A stretch of DNA of 64,000 bases, taken from NCBI GenBank assembly GCA_014238905.1, contig JABAAE010000017.1, positions 62,001-126,000 on the forward strand. Reading direction: 5' to 3'. Shown one piece after another: positions 44,611-54,469 of this stretch (position 1 is its first letter; every line of letters starts with the position of its first letter). The position numbers and the translations under genes are program-made. The notes under the pieces were generated by a model. The model did not search any database. It was not told where the DNA came from and saw only the letters and a program-made list of their open reading frames with translations. Source of the stretch: Planctomycetota bacterium. Its GTDB lineage: Bacteria; Planctomycetota; Planctomycetia; Pirellulales; Pirellulaceae.

Positions 44611-47460
44611 ATGCAGACTTTCCTAAAAAACATCTCGCGGCAGATTGGCGACGGGGATTTGTCCGGCGCGCTTGCCGAAACCAAAAACCACTCACCAGAG
44701 GAGGAAAATCCAGCTCAGAAAATTCGCTGCTACCTGCTGCTGTTAAACCAGAAGTTTCCTGAAGCCGACGCGTTGGCAACGAAATTATTGAAAATTACTG
44801 GTTTGGATCATGAACTGCTGGTTTGGCGTGGGATAGCAAGAAGCGAACTAGGCCTTTGGACCTCGTCATTAAAGGATTTGAGGCTTTCGGCCGATCTGTT
44901 CCCTCAGGAAATCATTGAGGAAAGGATTCGGTCGACCACGTATCGCGCCTGCCAGAGCCTCTCGGAGGGTATGCAGCTAGATGGGGGGTCCTTTAATGAT
45001 TTTCTGGAACGAGCAGGTATCTATCTGTTGGCCAAGGATTTTGCCCGCGCCGAAAGAGACTTGAAACTTGCTGATTCAATCGATCCTGACTCACCATCGA
45101 TTTTGTTGCCGCGGGCGAAAATCCTGCTATTAAAGGGTGCCAATAGAGAATCGCTACTTTTGATTGAGAGGCTTCTAGCAAAGAAAGAAGATGATCTTGA
45201 TGCCAAGTTGTTGCTGGCGTGTGCCAAATCGGAGACCGGAAACCAGCGATCAGCATTGACGATTCTAAGGAAGCTAACTCGTCAGAAGTCCAGTGAAGAG
45301 GAGGTTCTTTTCAAAATTGGTTTTTGCCGCATGGCCATTCGTGATTTTCATGGGGCGATCAACGAATTCGATCGGGTTTTGCAGCTCAATAAAAAATCCA
45401 TTGGCGCGTACTTTCACCGAGGAGTCTGTTTTGCCGAAATTCGTTGCTTTGATCAAGCGGTTGACGATCTATCCTCAGCCGATGGAATCGAAGGAAAGAA
45501 TGCGACGATTTGTGCCGCTCTCGGCAATGCACTTATTTCGAAGTCCGAATTGAAAAAGGCATCTCGCGCATTCAAAAGAGGGTTAAAGTTAGAGCCGCGC
45601 TGTATGGTGGCGAGATTGGGTTTGGCAAGGCTTAAGCAATCACGGGGCGAAACGGCTGAAGGGCTGAAAATAGCGACGGATCTTCTGAAAAAAAATCCCC
45701 AATCAGCCGAGATATTGCATTTTGTTGGCGGTTTACATTTCCAGGAAAAAGAATACCAAGAGTCGATCAGTTGTTTTGGTGAAGCAATACAGCATTCCAA
45801 ATCGGTCTTTCAAAAGGCAGGGAACTATTACAGTCGGGGCACGGCAGAGTTGGAGAAGGGGCTGGTGGCGGAGGCATTGGCTGATTTTGACACGGCACTA
45901 AAATTGAGGCCTGGTCATGTGGGAACTTTGGTGTGGCGTGGTTACGCAGCAGGAAAATCGGGGAAATGGGCAGCGGCTATCGCCGACCTCCAATCAGCCA
46001 TGGATATCAATCCTTTGGCAGCCGAACAGTACTCGAAATTTGGGGAGTTGATAGCCGGTCAGGCTATTCAATATTTCGCATCGGTTATTGAAAAAAACGG
46101 TAATGAATCGGAGGCTTTTTACAACCGAGGAATGGCCCACCTTTTTTTAGAGGAATTTGAGCAAGCGAATATTGATTTTAACAAGACTTTATCGCTAGAT
46201 CCCAATCATCCCCAGGCGCAGATTCGTTTGGGAATCCTTCGTCTTATCGGAAAGGAGGCGAAGTCTGCTTACAACCATTTTTCCGCAGCAATGAAATCAC
46301 GTCCAAGCGTCACATCGCTTTTGTTGCGGGCGGATGCGATGTTGCAGCTTGGAGTAATGGGGCCGGCATTGCTGGATATTCGTAGTGCAATCAACTTGGC
46401 TGGAAATAACGACCGGCTTTATGTTCGGCGGGGTCAACTCTACATGGCACGGCAAAGTTTTGGAAAGGCAGTGGATGATTTTACGCTTTCGATTGCGCTG
46501 AATTTCGATAACTATCAAGCGTTTCGGGAGAGGGCACGGTTGCTGGTTTGTCGTGGGGAATTTGAGGAAGCGATTGCAGATTTTACAATGTCGCTGCATT
46601 TTAATTCCAAGCAGCCCGAGTTGTTGGCCGAACGGGGAAAAGCCCTGTTGGTCACTGGTCAATATAGCGATGCTGCTGCAGACTTTGAGATGGCTTTGAC
46701 TAGTCAGTTTTCGATACCGACTGACAGTAAGAGCGAGGATGAGCTTCAACGGCAGGATTTTGCGAAAAATGATGGAAAGAAAAGATCGCTGTCAAACGGG
46801 CATCTCATCGATGCGTTCAAGGGGCGAGCCATCGCCATGTCGCATTTGGGGGAAGGGTCCGAAGCGCTGATTTGGCTGACCAAAGCGATCCATCGTTTTT
46901 CTGAGAAAGAAGACTGGGCTCATCTGATCAAGGCGAGGGCCGACATCTTTCAAAGTTTAGGCCGATTTGAACGCGCAAGCGCCGATGCTCGAATTGTCTC
47001 GAAATTGACGACAGATGATAAAGTGTCTGCCGAGTGTTATTACCTTCGTTCTTTGGCATCTTTCTACCATGACGACAGGGATCATTCTGAAAAAACATTA
47101 ATCAAAGCTCTCCATTTGAATCCCGAGCATGCCGATGCGGAGCAAGCTTTGGACTGGTTGCGAAATTTGGCAGATACTCCTCCCGCGGTGTGGCGAAATG
47201 CGCCGGAAAAGATACGCCCAACTCGCCCTGGCGTAACTGGAGAGCCGTTGGAGGTTTCAACGCTGGATCAGTTGGGCGAGAAGGCTCCTTTTGACCTTTG
47301 GCTTGTCAAATCGGCCGAGGACGAATTTGGGCCGGTTCCGTTGAAGACGGTCGTCTCCTGGGCGAAAGAGGGGCGGTTGACTGCGCAGTCACAGCTTTTT
47401 CGAACGGATTGGGGGAAATGGCAGTCGGTATCGAGGATTCTCAGAGAGAAGAAGATTTAA
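44611..47460 (+). CDS. TPR-repeat protein with C-terminal GYF_2-like domain
   Basis: A 949-residue protein from ATG 44611, with GCGAGGG upstream; a TTG at 44584 would add nine residues. About twenty tetratricopeptide-like helical pairs run through residues 10-880, for example AKDFARAERDLKLADSI, GAYFHRGVCFAEI and ALADFDTALKLRP. The last 50 residues (about 897-949) carry DLWLVKSAEDEFGPV and TDWGKWQSVS, the GYF_2 fold found in planctomycete and myxobacterial proteins. No signal peptide is seen, so it is cytoplasmic or lacks a classical leader. TPR arrays bind partner proteins and GYF_2 may recognise proline-rich peptides. Confidence 0.82.
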   Translation: MQTFLKNISRQIGDGDLSGALAETKNHSPEEENPAQKIRCYLLLLNQKFPEADALATKLLKITGLDHELLVWRGIARSELGLWTSSLKDLRLSADLFPQEIIEERIRSTTYRACQSLSEGMQLDGGSFNDFLERAGIYLLAKDFARAERDLKLADSIDPDSPSILLPRAKILLLKGANRESLLLIERLLAKKEDDLDAKLLLACAKSETGNQRSALTILRKLTRQKSSEEEVLFKIGFCRMAIRDFHGAINEFDRVLQLNKKSIGAYFHRGVCFAEIRCFDQAVDDLSSADGIEGKNATICAALGNALISKSELKKASRAFKRGLKLEPRCMVARLGLARLKQSRGETAEGLKIATDLLKKNPQSAEILHFVGGLHFQEKEYQESISCFGEAIQHSKSVFQKAGNYYSRGTAELEKGLVAEALADFDTALKLRPGHVGTLVWRGYAAGKSGKWAAAIADLQSAMDINPLAAEQYSKFGELIAGQAIQYFASVIEKNGNESEAFYNRGMAHLFLEEFEQANIDFNKTLSLDPNHPQAQIRLGILRLIGKEAKSAYNHFSAAMKSRPSVTSLLLRADAMLQLGVMGPALLDIRSAINLAGNNDRLYVRRGQLYMARQSFGKAVDDFTLSIALNFDNYQAFRERARLLVCRGEFEEAIADFTMSLHFNSKQPELLAERGKALLVTGQYSDAAADFEMALTSQFSIPTDSKSEDELQRQDFAKNDGKKRSLSNGHLIDAFKGRAIAMSHLGEGSEALIWLTKAIHRFSEKEDWAHLIKARADIFQSLGRFERASADARIVSKLTTDDKVSAECYYLRSLASFYHDDRDHSEKTLIKALHLNPEHADAEQALDWLRNLADTPPAVWRNAPEKIRPTRPGVTGEPLEVSTLDQLGEKAPFDLWLVKSAEDEFGPVPLKTVVSWAKEGRLTAQSQLFRTDWGKWQSVSRILREKKI

Positions 47461-47689
47461 TAGGAGAGGAGAATTCAGCTCATGACCAAGCCGGAGGGAT
47501 ACTTCAGCTTGACGGAAAAGTTCCACAAAAATCAGTTTATTGCAAAAATAAGGGCTTTTCTTAAGAACAAATGAAAGGGATAAGTGTTTTAAAGCCTGTT
47601 GACCGTGTTGTTCAATTAGCTTCTCGGTCCGTTTTCAGGACAGTATTTTTCTCAGGTAGTTTGAACAGGAATTATAAGGAGTTTATTGA

Positions 47690-48391
47690 ATGGCTTTTCG
47701 AAAATTAGGACTATTAGTCCTCTTAATGAGCTTTTGTCTGCTGATTAACGATGCAATCGCACAGCCTGGCGGTAGTCGAAGCGGTCGAGGCGGTTTTGGT
47801 GGCGGTTTCGGTGGCGGGATGCTGGGTCTGCTTCAAAATAAGGATGTTCAGTCAAAAATTGATTTGACGGACGATCAAATTGACGAGATCAAAGGTATGG
47901 CAGAAGGCATGCAGGAAAAAATGCGTGAAGCTATGCAAGATCGAGATTTCAATGCTCTGCGTGGTATCATGGAAGAAGCTCAGGAAGAAGTGAAAGACGT
48001 TCTTCTCACCAAACAGGTTGAGAAATTGAATCAGATTCAGAATCAACAACGCTACATGCGTGGCGGCCAATTGCGGATCAGCGAGGATTTTTTGGTCGAG
48101 CAATTAGGTCTTGAAGAAGACGAAGCGAAGGATGTGATGGAGGGTTACGAGAAAAAAGTAGCCGAGTTTCGGGAGAAGGTAGCAGAGGCTGCCAAAGACC
48201 TGATGTCCTCCTTTGAGAAAGATCTGCCCCGTGACGCCCGAGCCAAATTTAAAGAAATGTTTGGTGAGGAATTGATTCAAATTGAGCAGACTCAGCGCAC
48301 ATTTGGTAGTCGTGGTGGCCAAGGTGGCCGTGGTGGTCGCGGTGGCCAGGAAGGTGGCCGAGGTGGTCGACCTGGCGGAGACGATTTCTAG
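47690..48391 (+). CDS. Glycine-rich exported helical protein
   Basis: A 233-residue protein from ATG 47690, with AAGGAG as ribosome-binding site. Residues 1-24 are a Sec signal. A glycine-rich segment (residues 26-48) is followed by long helices with KIDLTDDQIDEIKGM, QDRDFNALRGIMEEAQEEV and LTKQVEKLNQIQ, reminiscent of the CpxP/Spy-type LTxxQ helical hairpin. A Gly/Arg-rich tail closes the protein. Such proteins may bind unfolded or extracytoplasmic proteins, but this is an inference. A strong terminator follows the stop. Confidence 0.72.
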   Translation: MAFRKLGLLVLLMSFCLLINDAIAQPGGSRSGRGGFGGGFGGGMLGLLQNKDVQSKIDLTDDQIDEIKGMAEGMQEKMREAMQDRDFNALRGIMEEAQEEVKDVLLTKQVEKLNQIQNQQRYMRGGQLRISEDFLVEQLGLEEDEAKDVMEGYEKKVAEFREKVAEAAKDLMSSFEKDLPRDARAKFKEMFGEELIQIEQTQRTFGSRGGQGGRGGRGGQEGGRGGRPGGDDF

Positions 48392-48770
48392 AAATCGCCT
48401 GCTCTGCAGTGAAACTGGAATGCCGCTGCCCGTTAAATACGGTCTGCGGCATTTTTTTTTTTAAATTCATGAAAAACCTGACAGGATTTGAGTTAAATCG
48501 CAACTATTGATAATTTTTCAGGTTTTTATAGGCATGGCGATTATGATGGAAGTTGTTGAGCGTTAATTCGTGGTCTTGGCGAGCGATTCCCCCCCCCTGC
48601 TTGCCCGGCAATTCCCGTACCTGACTCCCCGGAACAGGCTCTTTTTCGTTGAAAAAGCCGAGTCTCACTCGAAAATGGGGCATATGTTTAGGATGGAGTC
48701 CATATTACGGTTCTCCAAAAATCGTTGCTGCGGGGGCAAGTTTGCAAATGACTAAAAAGGTAAGTGGCTG
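48392..48770. other. Intergenic region before the secretion locus
   Basis: These 379 bases include the terminator at 48419-48463. A second inverted repeat, GGCTCTTTTTC / GAAAAAGCC with one bulged base, lies at about 48639-48662. The promoter of the secretion locus should lie in the remainder, but no convincing -35/-10 pair was found. Confidence 0.45.
48419..48463 (+). terminator. Strong Rho-independent terminator
   Basis: AATGCCGC (48419-48426) pairs with GCGGCATT (48446-48453), with CCG/CGG pairing inside the loop, and is followed by a run of about ten T residues. It ends the glycine-rich-protein transcript. Confidence 0.92.
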
Positions 48771-50483
48771 ATGGAAGCCGGACAACTATTATTAAAAAGC
48801 GGGCTTCTGAACAATGCCCAGCTGATGTCGGTGAGGGATTCCAATGGTTCTGGTGCGTCGTCGGTCATCGAACGAGCGGTAGAGTTGGGCTTCGTACGCG
48901 AAGATGACGCCCTGAAGACGATTGGCAAAGAGGTCGGCCTCGAGTTCGTCGATCTTGCTCAAGAGGTCGTTGATCTTGAATTGCTAGAGCAGTTTCCTCA
49001 GAAATTGATCTATCGCCAAAATCTTTTTCCGATCAAACGGGATCATGGTTCGATTGTGGTGGCAACGGCTGACCCATTTGATCTTTATCCCCTGGACGAA
49101 GCGGGTGAGCAGATGGGGGCTCACATTCATCCCGTTCTTGCTGAAAAGCGCGAGATAGCGAAGCTGATCAAGGAGCACCTTGGAGTCGGAAGTGAGACCA
49201 TCGAGGGGTTGTTGGAGGCACGTTCGGACGATGATGTCCAGCTTTTGGATGACATAGAAACCGACGGTTCGGAATTGTCCGAAATGGCTCAGGAGGCTTC
49301 GGTAGTCAATCTGGTGAATGAAATTCTGTTGGAGGCGGTTGAATCCAAGGCGAGCGATGTTCATATAGAATCGCGTGGTAGTGGATTAGCGATACGTTAT
49401 CGAATCGATGGAATTTTGCATGCTCAACCAGTTCCACCGGAAATCAACCAGTTTCAAGCGGCGATCATCAGTCGCCTGAAAATTATGTCTCGGCTTAATA
49501 TTGCCGAAAAAAGACTTCCCCAAGATGGTCGGATTAAACTCAAGGTAAAAGGTCGGGAAATTGATGTTCGACTCTCCGTGATTCCGATGATTCATGGAGA
49601 GGGCTTGGTGATGCGTATCCTTGACAAGGGAACGATGACGTTTGATCTTCGTGGGTTGGGAATGTCGCAACGAACGTATGATGTTTTCAAGAAACTGATA
49701 CGGTTACCCTATGGCATTTTGTTGGTCACAGGCCCGACCGGTTCGGGAAAAACAACGACGCTTTACAGTTCGTTGTTGGAGATCAACAGCCCGGAAACGA
49801 AAATAATCACTACCGAGGATCCGGTCGAGTACCAGCTTGATGGAATTAACCAGATTCAAGTTCATCCAAAAATTGGATTGACATTTAGCGCATCCCTAAG
49901 AAGCATATTGAGGCACGATCCAGACGTTGTTCTGGTCGGTGAGATTCGTGACTTTGAAACCGCTGAAAATGCGATTCAAGCATCTTTGACGGGTCACATG
50001 GTGTTTAGCACCCTTCACACCAATGACGCGGCAAGCGCTTACACCAGAATGGTAGATATGGGCGTAGAGCCTTATCTCGTTGCCAGTACCGTCGAGGCTG
50101 TGATGGCGCAGCGTCTTGTCCGTCGTTTGTGTTCCAGTTGTAAGATAGAATACGATCCCAAAAGCCGAGACATGCCGTCTGATTTCCCGTGGGATGAGTA
50201 TAATGACGAACCGTTGTTTGACCCCAATCCTTCCGGTTGCAGGGAGTGTCGTGGAGTCGGTTATTCAGGGCGAATGGGTGTCTACGAGCTCTTGGTGACA
50301 ACCGATGATATCCGTGAGTTGGCGACGCAACGGAAAAGTGCATGGGATATGAAGCAGGCTGCTGTGAAACAGGAGATGAAGACATTGCGTGATGATGCAT
50401 GGCTGAAAGCCATCGCTGGCGGAACTTCTTTGCAGGAAGTGACTCGCTTGACAAAAAGTGATTCCGGCCTGGCCGGTTATTAG
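48771..50483 (+). CDS. gspE: Type II secretion system ATPase GspE
   Basis: A 570-residue ATPase from ATG 48771. The N-terminal domain (1-140) is the N1/MshEN-type module. Walker A is GPTGSGKTT (321-329), the Asp box runs through ITTEDPVEYQ, and Walker B is DVVLVGEIRD (385-394). STLHTNDA is the His box. Two CxxC pairs, CSSC and CREC, form the zinc-binding knuckle expected of GspE, which separates it from PilT. It powers pseudopilus assembly at the inner membrane with GspF and GspL. It is the first gene of the locus and the next gene, gspF, is 104 bases on. Confidence 0.94.
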   Translation: MEAGQLLLKSGLLNNAQLMSVRDSNGSGASSVIERAVELGFVREDDALKTIGKEVGLEFVDLAQEVVDLELLEQFPQKLIYRQNLFPIKRDHGSIVVATADPFDLYPLDEAGEQMGAHIHPVLAEKREIAKLIKEHLGVGSETIEGLLEARSDDDVQLLDDIETDGSELSEMAQEASVVNLVNEILLEAVESKASDVHIESRGSGLAIRYRIDGILHAQPVPPEINQFQAAIISRLKIMSRLNIAEKRLPQDGRIKLKVKGREIDVRLSVIPMIHGEGLVMRILDKGTMTFDLRGLGMSQRTYDVFKKLIRLPYGILLVTGPTGSGKTTTLYSSLLEINSPETKIITTEDPVEYQLDGINQIQVHPKIGLTFSASLRSILRHDPDVVLVGEIRDFETAENAIQASLTGHMVFSTLHTNDAASAYTRMVDMGVEPYLVASTVEAVMAQRLVRRLCSSCKIEYDPKSRDMPSDFPWDEYNDEPLFDPNPSGCRECRGVGYSGRMGVYELLVTTDDIRELATQRKSAWDMKQAAVKQEMKTLRDDAWLKAIAGGTSLQEVTRLTKSDSGLAGY

Positions 50484-50587
50484 TAGTCGTCGACTGGCTG
50501 TTCAGTAGATTGACAAGTTTTTAACTTCAACCAATTTTTGTTCCCGTTCCTGGCGGTTTACTGTCAGGATGAACCGAGTAAGCAACA

Positions 50588-51793
50588 ATGCCTGATTTTG
50601 CGTACACTGCCCGAAACTTGAGAGGCGAAATGATTTCGGGTTCTTTGGAAGCGAATTCCGAGCGCGAAGCGATTAATATTTTAAGTGGAAAGTCTCTGTT
50701 CCCCGTCAATGTCGATGAGCAAAAGGTGCGACAGCAGGCTTTTGGTGGTCGAGTCAATGCGCAGACAATGTCGACTTTTTACATGCAGATGTCTGGATTG
50801 TTGAAGTCGGGCGTTCCTCTTTTGCGGGCCCTTCGCATTCTCGAAGAGCAAGCGACTAGTCAGAAGTTCAAGGAAGTTCTCAGCGATTTACATTCCCGAG
50901 TTGAGGACGGTGAAGCTTTCGGTGATTCGTTGGCAAGGTATCCCAGTATTTTTAACGATATCGCTGTCAATATGTGTCGTGCCGGTGCTGAGGGTGGATT
51001 TCTGGAAGACGGCTTGGATCGTCTGGGGCAGTTCACCGAAGAGCAGGCTGATTTAAAGGCACGGACATTGGGTGCCTTGATGTACCCGATCATTCTGGTC
51101 ACCATCGGCACAATGATTGTGACGGTGTTAATCGTCTTTTTTGTGCCCAAATTCAAACCAATGTTTGACCAGCTCGCCAACCGCGGTGAATTACCGTGGA
51201 TGACAACTTCGTTGTTGAATTTCAGCTCCGCTCTTCAGAGTCGCTGGTATTTATTTGCTATTGTCATTGCTGGAGTCCTGCTGTTTATCTACTTTCAAAT
51301 GCAGACGGTTTCCGGCAAGCGAATGTTTGATCGAGTCAAGTTGATCATGCCTTTGTTCGGCGATATTTTTCGTAATCTCGCAGTGGCTCGTTTTTGCCGT
51401 GTATTGGGTACGATGCTCAAGAATGGTGTACCGATTTTGAAGTCGCTTGAGATCAGTAGTGCAGCGGCTGGTAATCGGATTCTATCTGATTCCATCAATG
51501 ATGCTTCTGAGAATATCACCGCTGGTGCGTCCTTGGCGAAACCTCTTGGTGCTAGTGGTCAATTTCCTCGGACGGTTGTCGAAATGATAGCCGTAGCAGA
51601 GGAATCCAACACATTGGACACTGTGCTCGTAGATATTTCTGAAGGTTTGGAAAAACGAACAACCAGAAGGTTAGATTTAATGGTCCGGATGCTCGAGCCA
51701 TTAATGTTGGTCTTGTTGGGTGGGATCGTCCTTTTTGTGGTTATTGCACTGCTTTTGCCGGTGATGAAAATGAGTAGCATGATGCGGGCATAA
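50588..51793 (+). CDS. gspF: Type II secretion system inner-membrane platform protein GspF
   Basis: A 401-residue protein of normal length from ATG 50588. The N-terminal MPDFAYTARNLRGE is typical of GspF. Two cytoplasmic helical domains are separated by membrane spans, with spans at LGALMYPIILVTIGTMI, LFAIVIAGVLLFIYF and VLLGGIVLFVVIALL. It anchors the ATPase and pseudopilin. It has no strong ribosome-binding site. Confidence 0.93.
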   Translation: MPDFAYTARNLRGEMISGSLEANSEREAINILSGKSLFPVNVDEQKVRQQAFGGRVNAQTMSTFYMQMSGLLKSGVPLLRALRILEEQATSQKFKEVLSDLHSRVEDGEAFGDSLARYPSIFNDIAVNMCRAGAEGGFLEDGLDRLGQFTEEQADLKARTLGALMYPIILVTIGTMIVTVLIVFFVPKFKPMFDQLANRGELPWMTTSLLNFSSALQSRWYLFAIVIAGVLLFIYFQMQTVSGKRMFDRVKLIMPLFGDIFRNLAVARFCRVLGTMLKNGVPILKSLEISSAAAGNRILSDSINDASENITAGASLAKPLGASGQFPRTVVEMIAVAEESNTLDTVLVDISEGLEKRTTRRLDLMVRMLEPLMLVLLGGIVLFVVIALLLPVMKMSSMMRA

Positions 51794-51959
51794 ATCACTG
51801 AAGCGACAAGACATACGTCACATCAAATACTGGGATTCGTCCCTAAATTCACGCAGTTTCCGTTTTTTTTCGAAACAAAAATCAAGAAAAACGACTAAAT
51901 ATCAAAGATAGAATTCCTTTTTGAACCAAATTTGAAAAAAGAGCTTAGGAGTAAATTTA

Positions 51960-52412
51960 ATGAAATCCGTACGAATAAATCGGCGAGCGAACAAGGGCTT
52001 TACGCTGCTTGAAGTTTTGCTGGTCATGGCCATCTTGATTATTCTCATGAGTTTGGTCGGTGCTGGTTATTTCACCTACTTTGCCAACAGTCAGGAAGAT
52101 GCTGCAAGATTGCAGATGACCAGTATCGAGCAGGCATGTAAGGGCTATTACCTGAAAACGGGCCAGCATGCTCAGAATATTCAGGACCTGGTAGCTCCGC
52201 CAAGCGGAATGTCGGAACAGAAATGGAAGGGTCCCTATCTGGATGGCGGCGAAGTTCCAAAGGATCCTTGGGGAAATGACTACATCCTTCAGATCGATAA
52301 CAGTAACGGAAATTCCCGGCAAATGCAGATCATCATTACGAGTAATGGGCAAAATGGGATCGCGGGAGATCAGGATGATATCAGCAACCAACCGATGCAA
52401 AATGTCCAATAG
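51960..52412 (+). CDS. gspG: Major pseudopilin GspG
   Basis: A 150-residue pseudopilin. The prepilin motif is NKG-FTLLEVLLVMAIL, cleaved after Gly13, with Glu18 as the conserved +5 residue. The C-terminal PKDPWGNDY and a Ca-binding-type end are the GspG signature. It builds the piston-like pseudopilus. AGGAG lies 10 bases before ATG 51960. The 166-base gap from gspF might hold its own promoter. Confidence 0.95.
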   Translation: MKSVRINRRANKGFTLLEVLLVMAILIILMSLVGAGYFTYFANSQEDAARLQMTSIEQACKGYYLKTGQHAQNIQDLVAPPSGMSEQKWKGPYLDGGEVPKDPWGNDYILQIDNSNGNSRQMQIIITSNGQNGIAGDQDDISNQPMQNVQ

Positions 52413-52432
52413 AACTTGAATGGTCGTCTGTC

Positions 52433-52981
52433 ATGAAAAACCGCAACGGCGTTACTCTGCTAGAGATCCTGTTGGTGGTTGCGGTCATTGCTATTTTGTC
52501 AGCATTGTCCCTCCCGCTTTGGAGTGTCATGCTGGAATCAGAAAAAGTTTCCAGAGGGGCTGATATACTGAGGGCGGAGTTGGGAAGGACTCGCGTCAAC
52601 GCGATACGTGAGGGCGAAGAGTACGTTTTTTGCTACGTTTTGGAAACGGGCCAGTTTTGGAATGAGCCACTTGCTGCATCGACTCAATTTAGTATTTCTG
52701 GGGTCGGTGATTCGCCGACCGACAAACTGTCGTTGCCTCCTGTCAATCAGCTTCCAGAGGGCGTTTTGTTCTCGGCTGGCGAGGCCCAGGAGTCGATCCG
52801 TAGTATGGCTGCCGAAGAGGAAGAGGGTAGCGGTGATGATTGCGAAAGAGTTATTTTTTTCCCCGATGGCACGGCCCAAACATCCGGGATCGTCATCTCC
52901 AACCAGTTTGGGGATGTGATCCAGGTGACGGTTCGCGGAATTACCGGTTCAACTTCCGCTTCGGGGTTTCTGGTCGAATAA
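52433..52981 (+). CDS. gspH: Minor pseudopilin GspH-like
   Basis: A 182-residue protein 20 bases downstream of gspG. The leader is short, cleaved after Gly6 (NG-VTLLEILLVV), with Val at +1 in place of Phe and Glu at +5. A GspH-type globular part with a DCERVIFFPDGTA segment follows, the usual F-PDG-T motif. It should be part of the pseudopilus tip complex. Confidence 0.85.
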   Translation: MKNRNGVTLLEILLVVAVIAILSALSLPLWSVMLESEKVSRGADILRAELGRTRVNAIREGEEYVFCYVLETGQFWNEPLAASTQFSISGVGDSPTDKLSLPPVNQLPEGVLFSAGEAQESIRSMAAEEEEGSGDDCERVIFFPDGTAQTSGIVISNQFGDVIQVTVRGITGSTSASGFLVE

Positions 52982-53015
52982 CGTTGCCTGATTTTAACTT
53001 GTTAAGTCTGATCCA

Positions 53016-53477
53016 ATGAGACGATCTCCTGATCAAAAAAACATGCTCGAACCAACGCCGATCGATGAGCGTGCGGGAGTTGTACGTCAGGGGATTACAC
53101 TGCTGGAAGTCGTGTTGGCGATTGCCATATTGGGCGGGTCCATGGTTGCGATTGGACAACTGATTAATATTGGTCACAACGCTGCGGTGGATGCACGAGA
53201 TATTACCGAAGCTCAGATTCTGTGTGACGCGAAAATTTCAGAAGTATCGGCGGGAGTGCTTCCCAGTTCGTCGATTCAGGGCGCGGATATTTTAGAGTCG
53301 CCGGGATGGAAGTATTCCCTAACGATAGAAAGTGCTGGAATTGATGGTTTATTGAAGATTGACTGTACCGTGACTCAGGACCCGCGTCAGTATACATTTC
53401 CAGTAGATTTTCGTCTGGTTCGCTGGATTCCCGATCCGGATTACGAAGCAGAGCTCCAAGAACTCGACGAGGAGTAG
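53016..53477 (+). CDS. gspI: Minor pseudopilin GspI-like
   Basis: A 153-residue protein with a 26-residue leader, longer than usual, ending QG-ITLLEVVLAIAIL; Glu31 is the +5 residue. The rest of the chain fits GspI in size. The gene order H-I-J-K supports the assignment more than sequence does. It ends two bases before gspJ. Confidence 0.82.
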   Translation: MRRSPDQKNMLEPTPIDERAGVVRQGITLLEVVLAIAILGGSMVAIGQLINIGHNAAVDARDITEAQILCDAKISEVSAGVLPSSSIQGADILESPGWKYSLTIESAGIDGLLKIDCTVTQDPRQYTFPVDFRLVRWIPDPDYEAELQELDEE

Positions 53478-53479
53478 GA

Positions 53480-54469
53480 TTGAATATCTGTCAAAAAGAC
53501 TTGTTGATTGGTCCTTCGGGACTCACTCCTGTTGCATTGCAGCGTGCATCGCGGAAGGCGTACACACTATTGGAGGTTGTTCTCGCCTTGGCGTTGACGG
53601 TACTTGTGCTTGGCGGTATCTCGATGGCAATCAATTTCCATTTAATTACGCTGCGTGATCAACAGGCTGAGATTGAGCGTTCACAGATCGCACGTCAGTC
53701 CTTGTTTATGATCACCAAGGATATTCGATCTGCCATACAGTACAAACCGATTGAGTCGTCCGCTCTGGACGAGTTAATCGAGAGTGTTGAATCAGCAACC
53801 GCCATGGCGGAGGAGCTCTTGGGGGGTGAAACCGAAGAAGCTGAAGAGCCTGCTGAATCTCAATTCGCTCCCACACGGCCGGGATTGTATGGTTCAGCAA
53901 CTGCGTTGACGGTTGATGTCAGCCGACTGCCGCGATCTGATCAATACAATATTGTGACTTATTCAGATGGGACCAGCAGTGATATCCCCAGCGACGTAAA
54001 AACTATTTCCTATTTTGTTCGAGAGCCGGACAATGACAATGCAGGGAACGCCTCCGCTGGTCAGGTGGACATCAACGAAACGATGGGTTTGGTTCGTCGC
54101 AGTCTCGATCGTGCTGTGACGCGTTATGCGGAGGACTACAGTAATCAGATTGAATATGAAGATTACGAAGAAGTCTTGGCAGACGAGATCAATGAGGTGC
54201 AGTTCCGATACTGGGATCAAGAGAATGAAGCTTGGGAGTCTGAATGGGACTCGGATGAAAAGATGGGGCTTCCAACAGCTGTCGAAATTGTTGTGGCAAT
54301 CGGATTGGATTCAGAAGAATCCGATTCCGAGGAAGATGTTCGCAAGTTTTATCGATCTGTAGTTTACTTACCTGTCGCAGAAATTATTCAGCCGGAACCT
54401 GAAGAAGAGCTATTAGATACCAGTGAACAAGACCAAGGCAGTGATTCGGAATCAGGGGGGCGGGAATGA
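53480..54469 (+). CDS. gspJ: Minor pseudopilin GspJ-like
   Basis: A 329-residue protein from TTG 53480, with GAGGAG just upstream inside the gspI stop region. The leader ends RKA-YTLLEVVLAL, with Ala in place of the usual Gly before the cleavage site, and Glu32 at +5. After the helix come acidic loops (EEAEEPAESQ) and a glutamate-rich C terminus, which make it longer than typical GspJ (about 200). It overlaps gspK by four bases (ATGA). Confidence 0.82.
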   Translation: MNICQKDLLIGPSGLTPVALQRASRKAYTLLEVVLALALTVLVLGGISMAINFHLITLRDQQAEIERSQIARQSLFMITKDIRSAIQYKPIESSALDELIESVESATAMAEELLGGETEEAEEPAESQFAPTRPGLYGSATALTVDVSRLPRSDQYNIVTYSDGTSSDIPSDVKTISYFVREPDNDNAGNASAGQVDINETMGLVRRSLDRAVTRYAEDYSNQIEYEDYEEVLADEINEVQFRYWDQENEAWESEWDSDEKMGLPTAVEIVVAIGLDSEESDSEEDVRKFYRSVVYLPVAEIIQPEPEEELLDTSEQDQGSDSESGGRE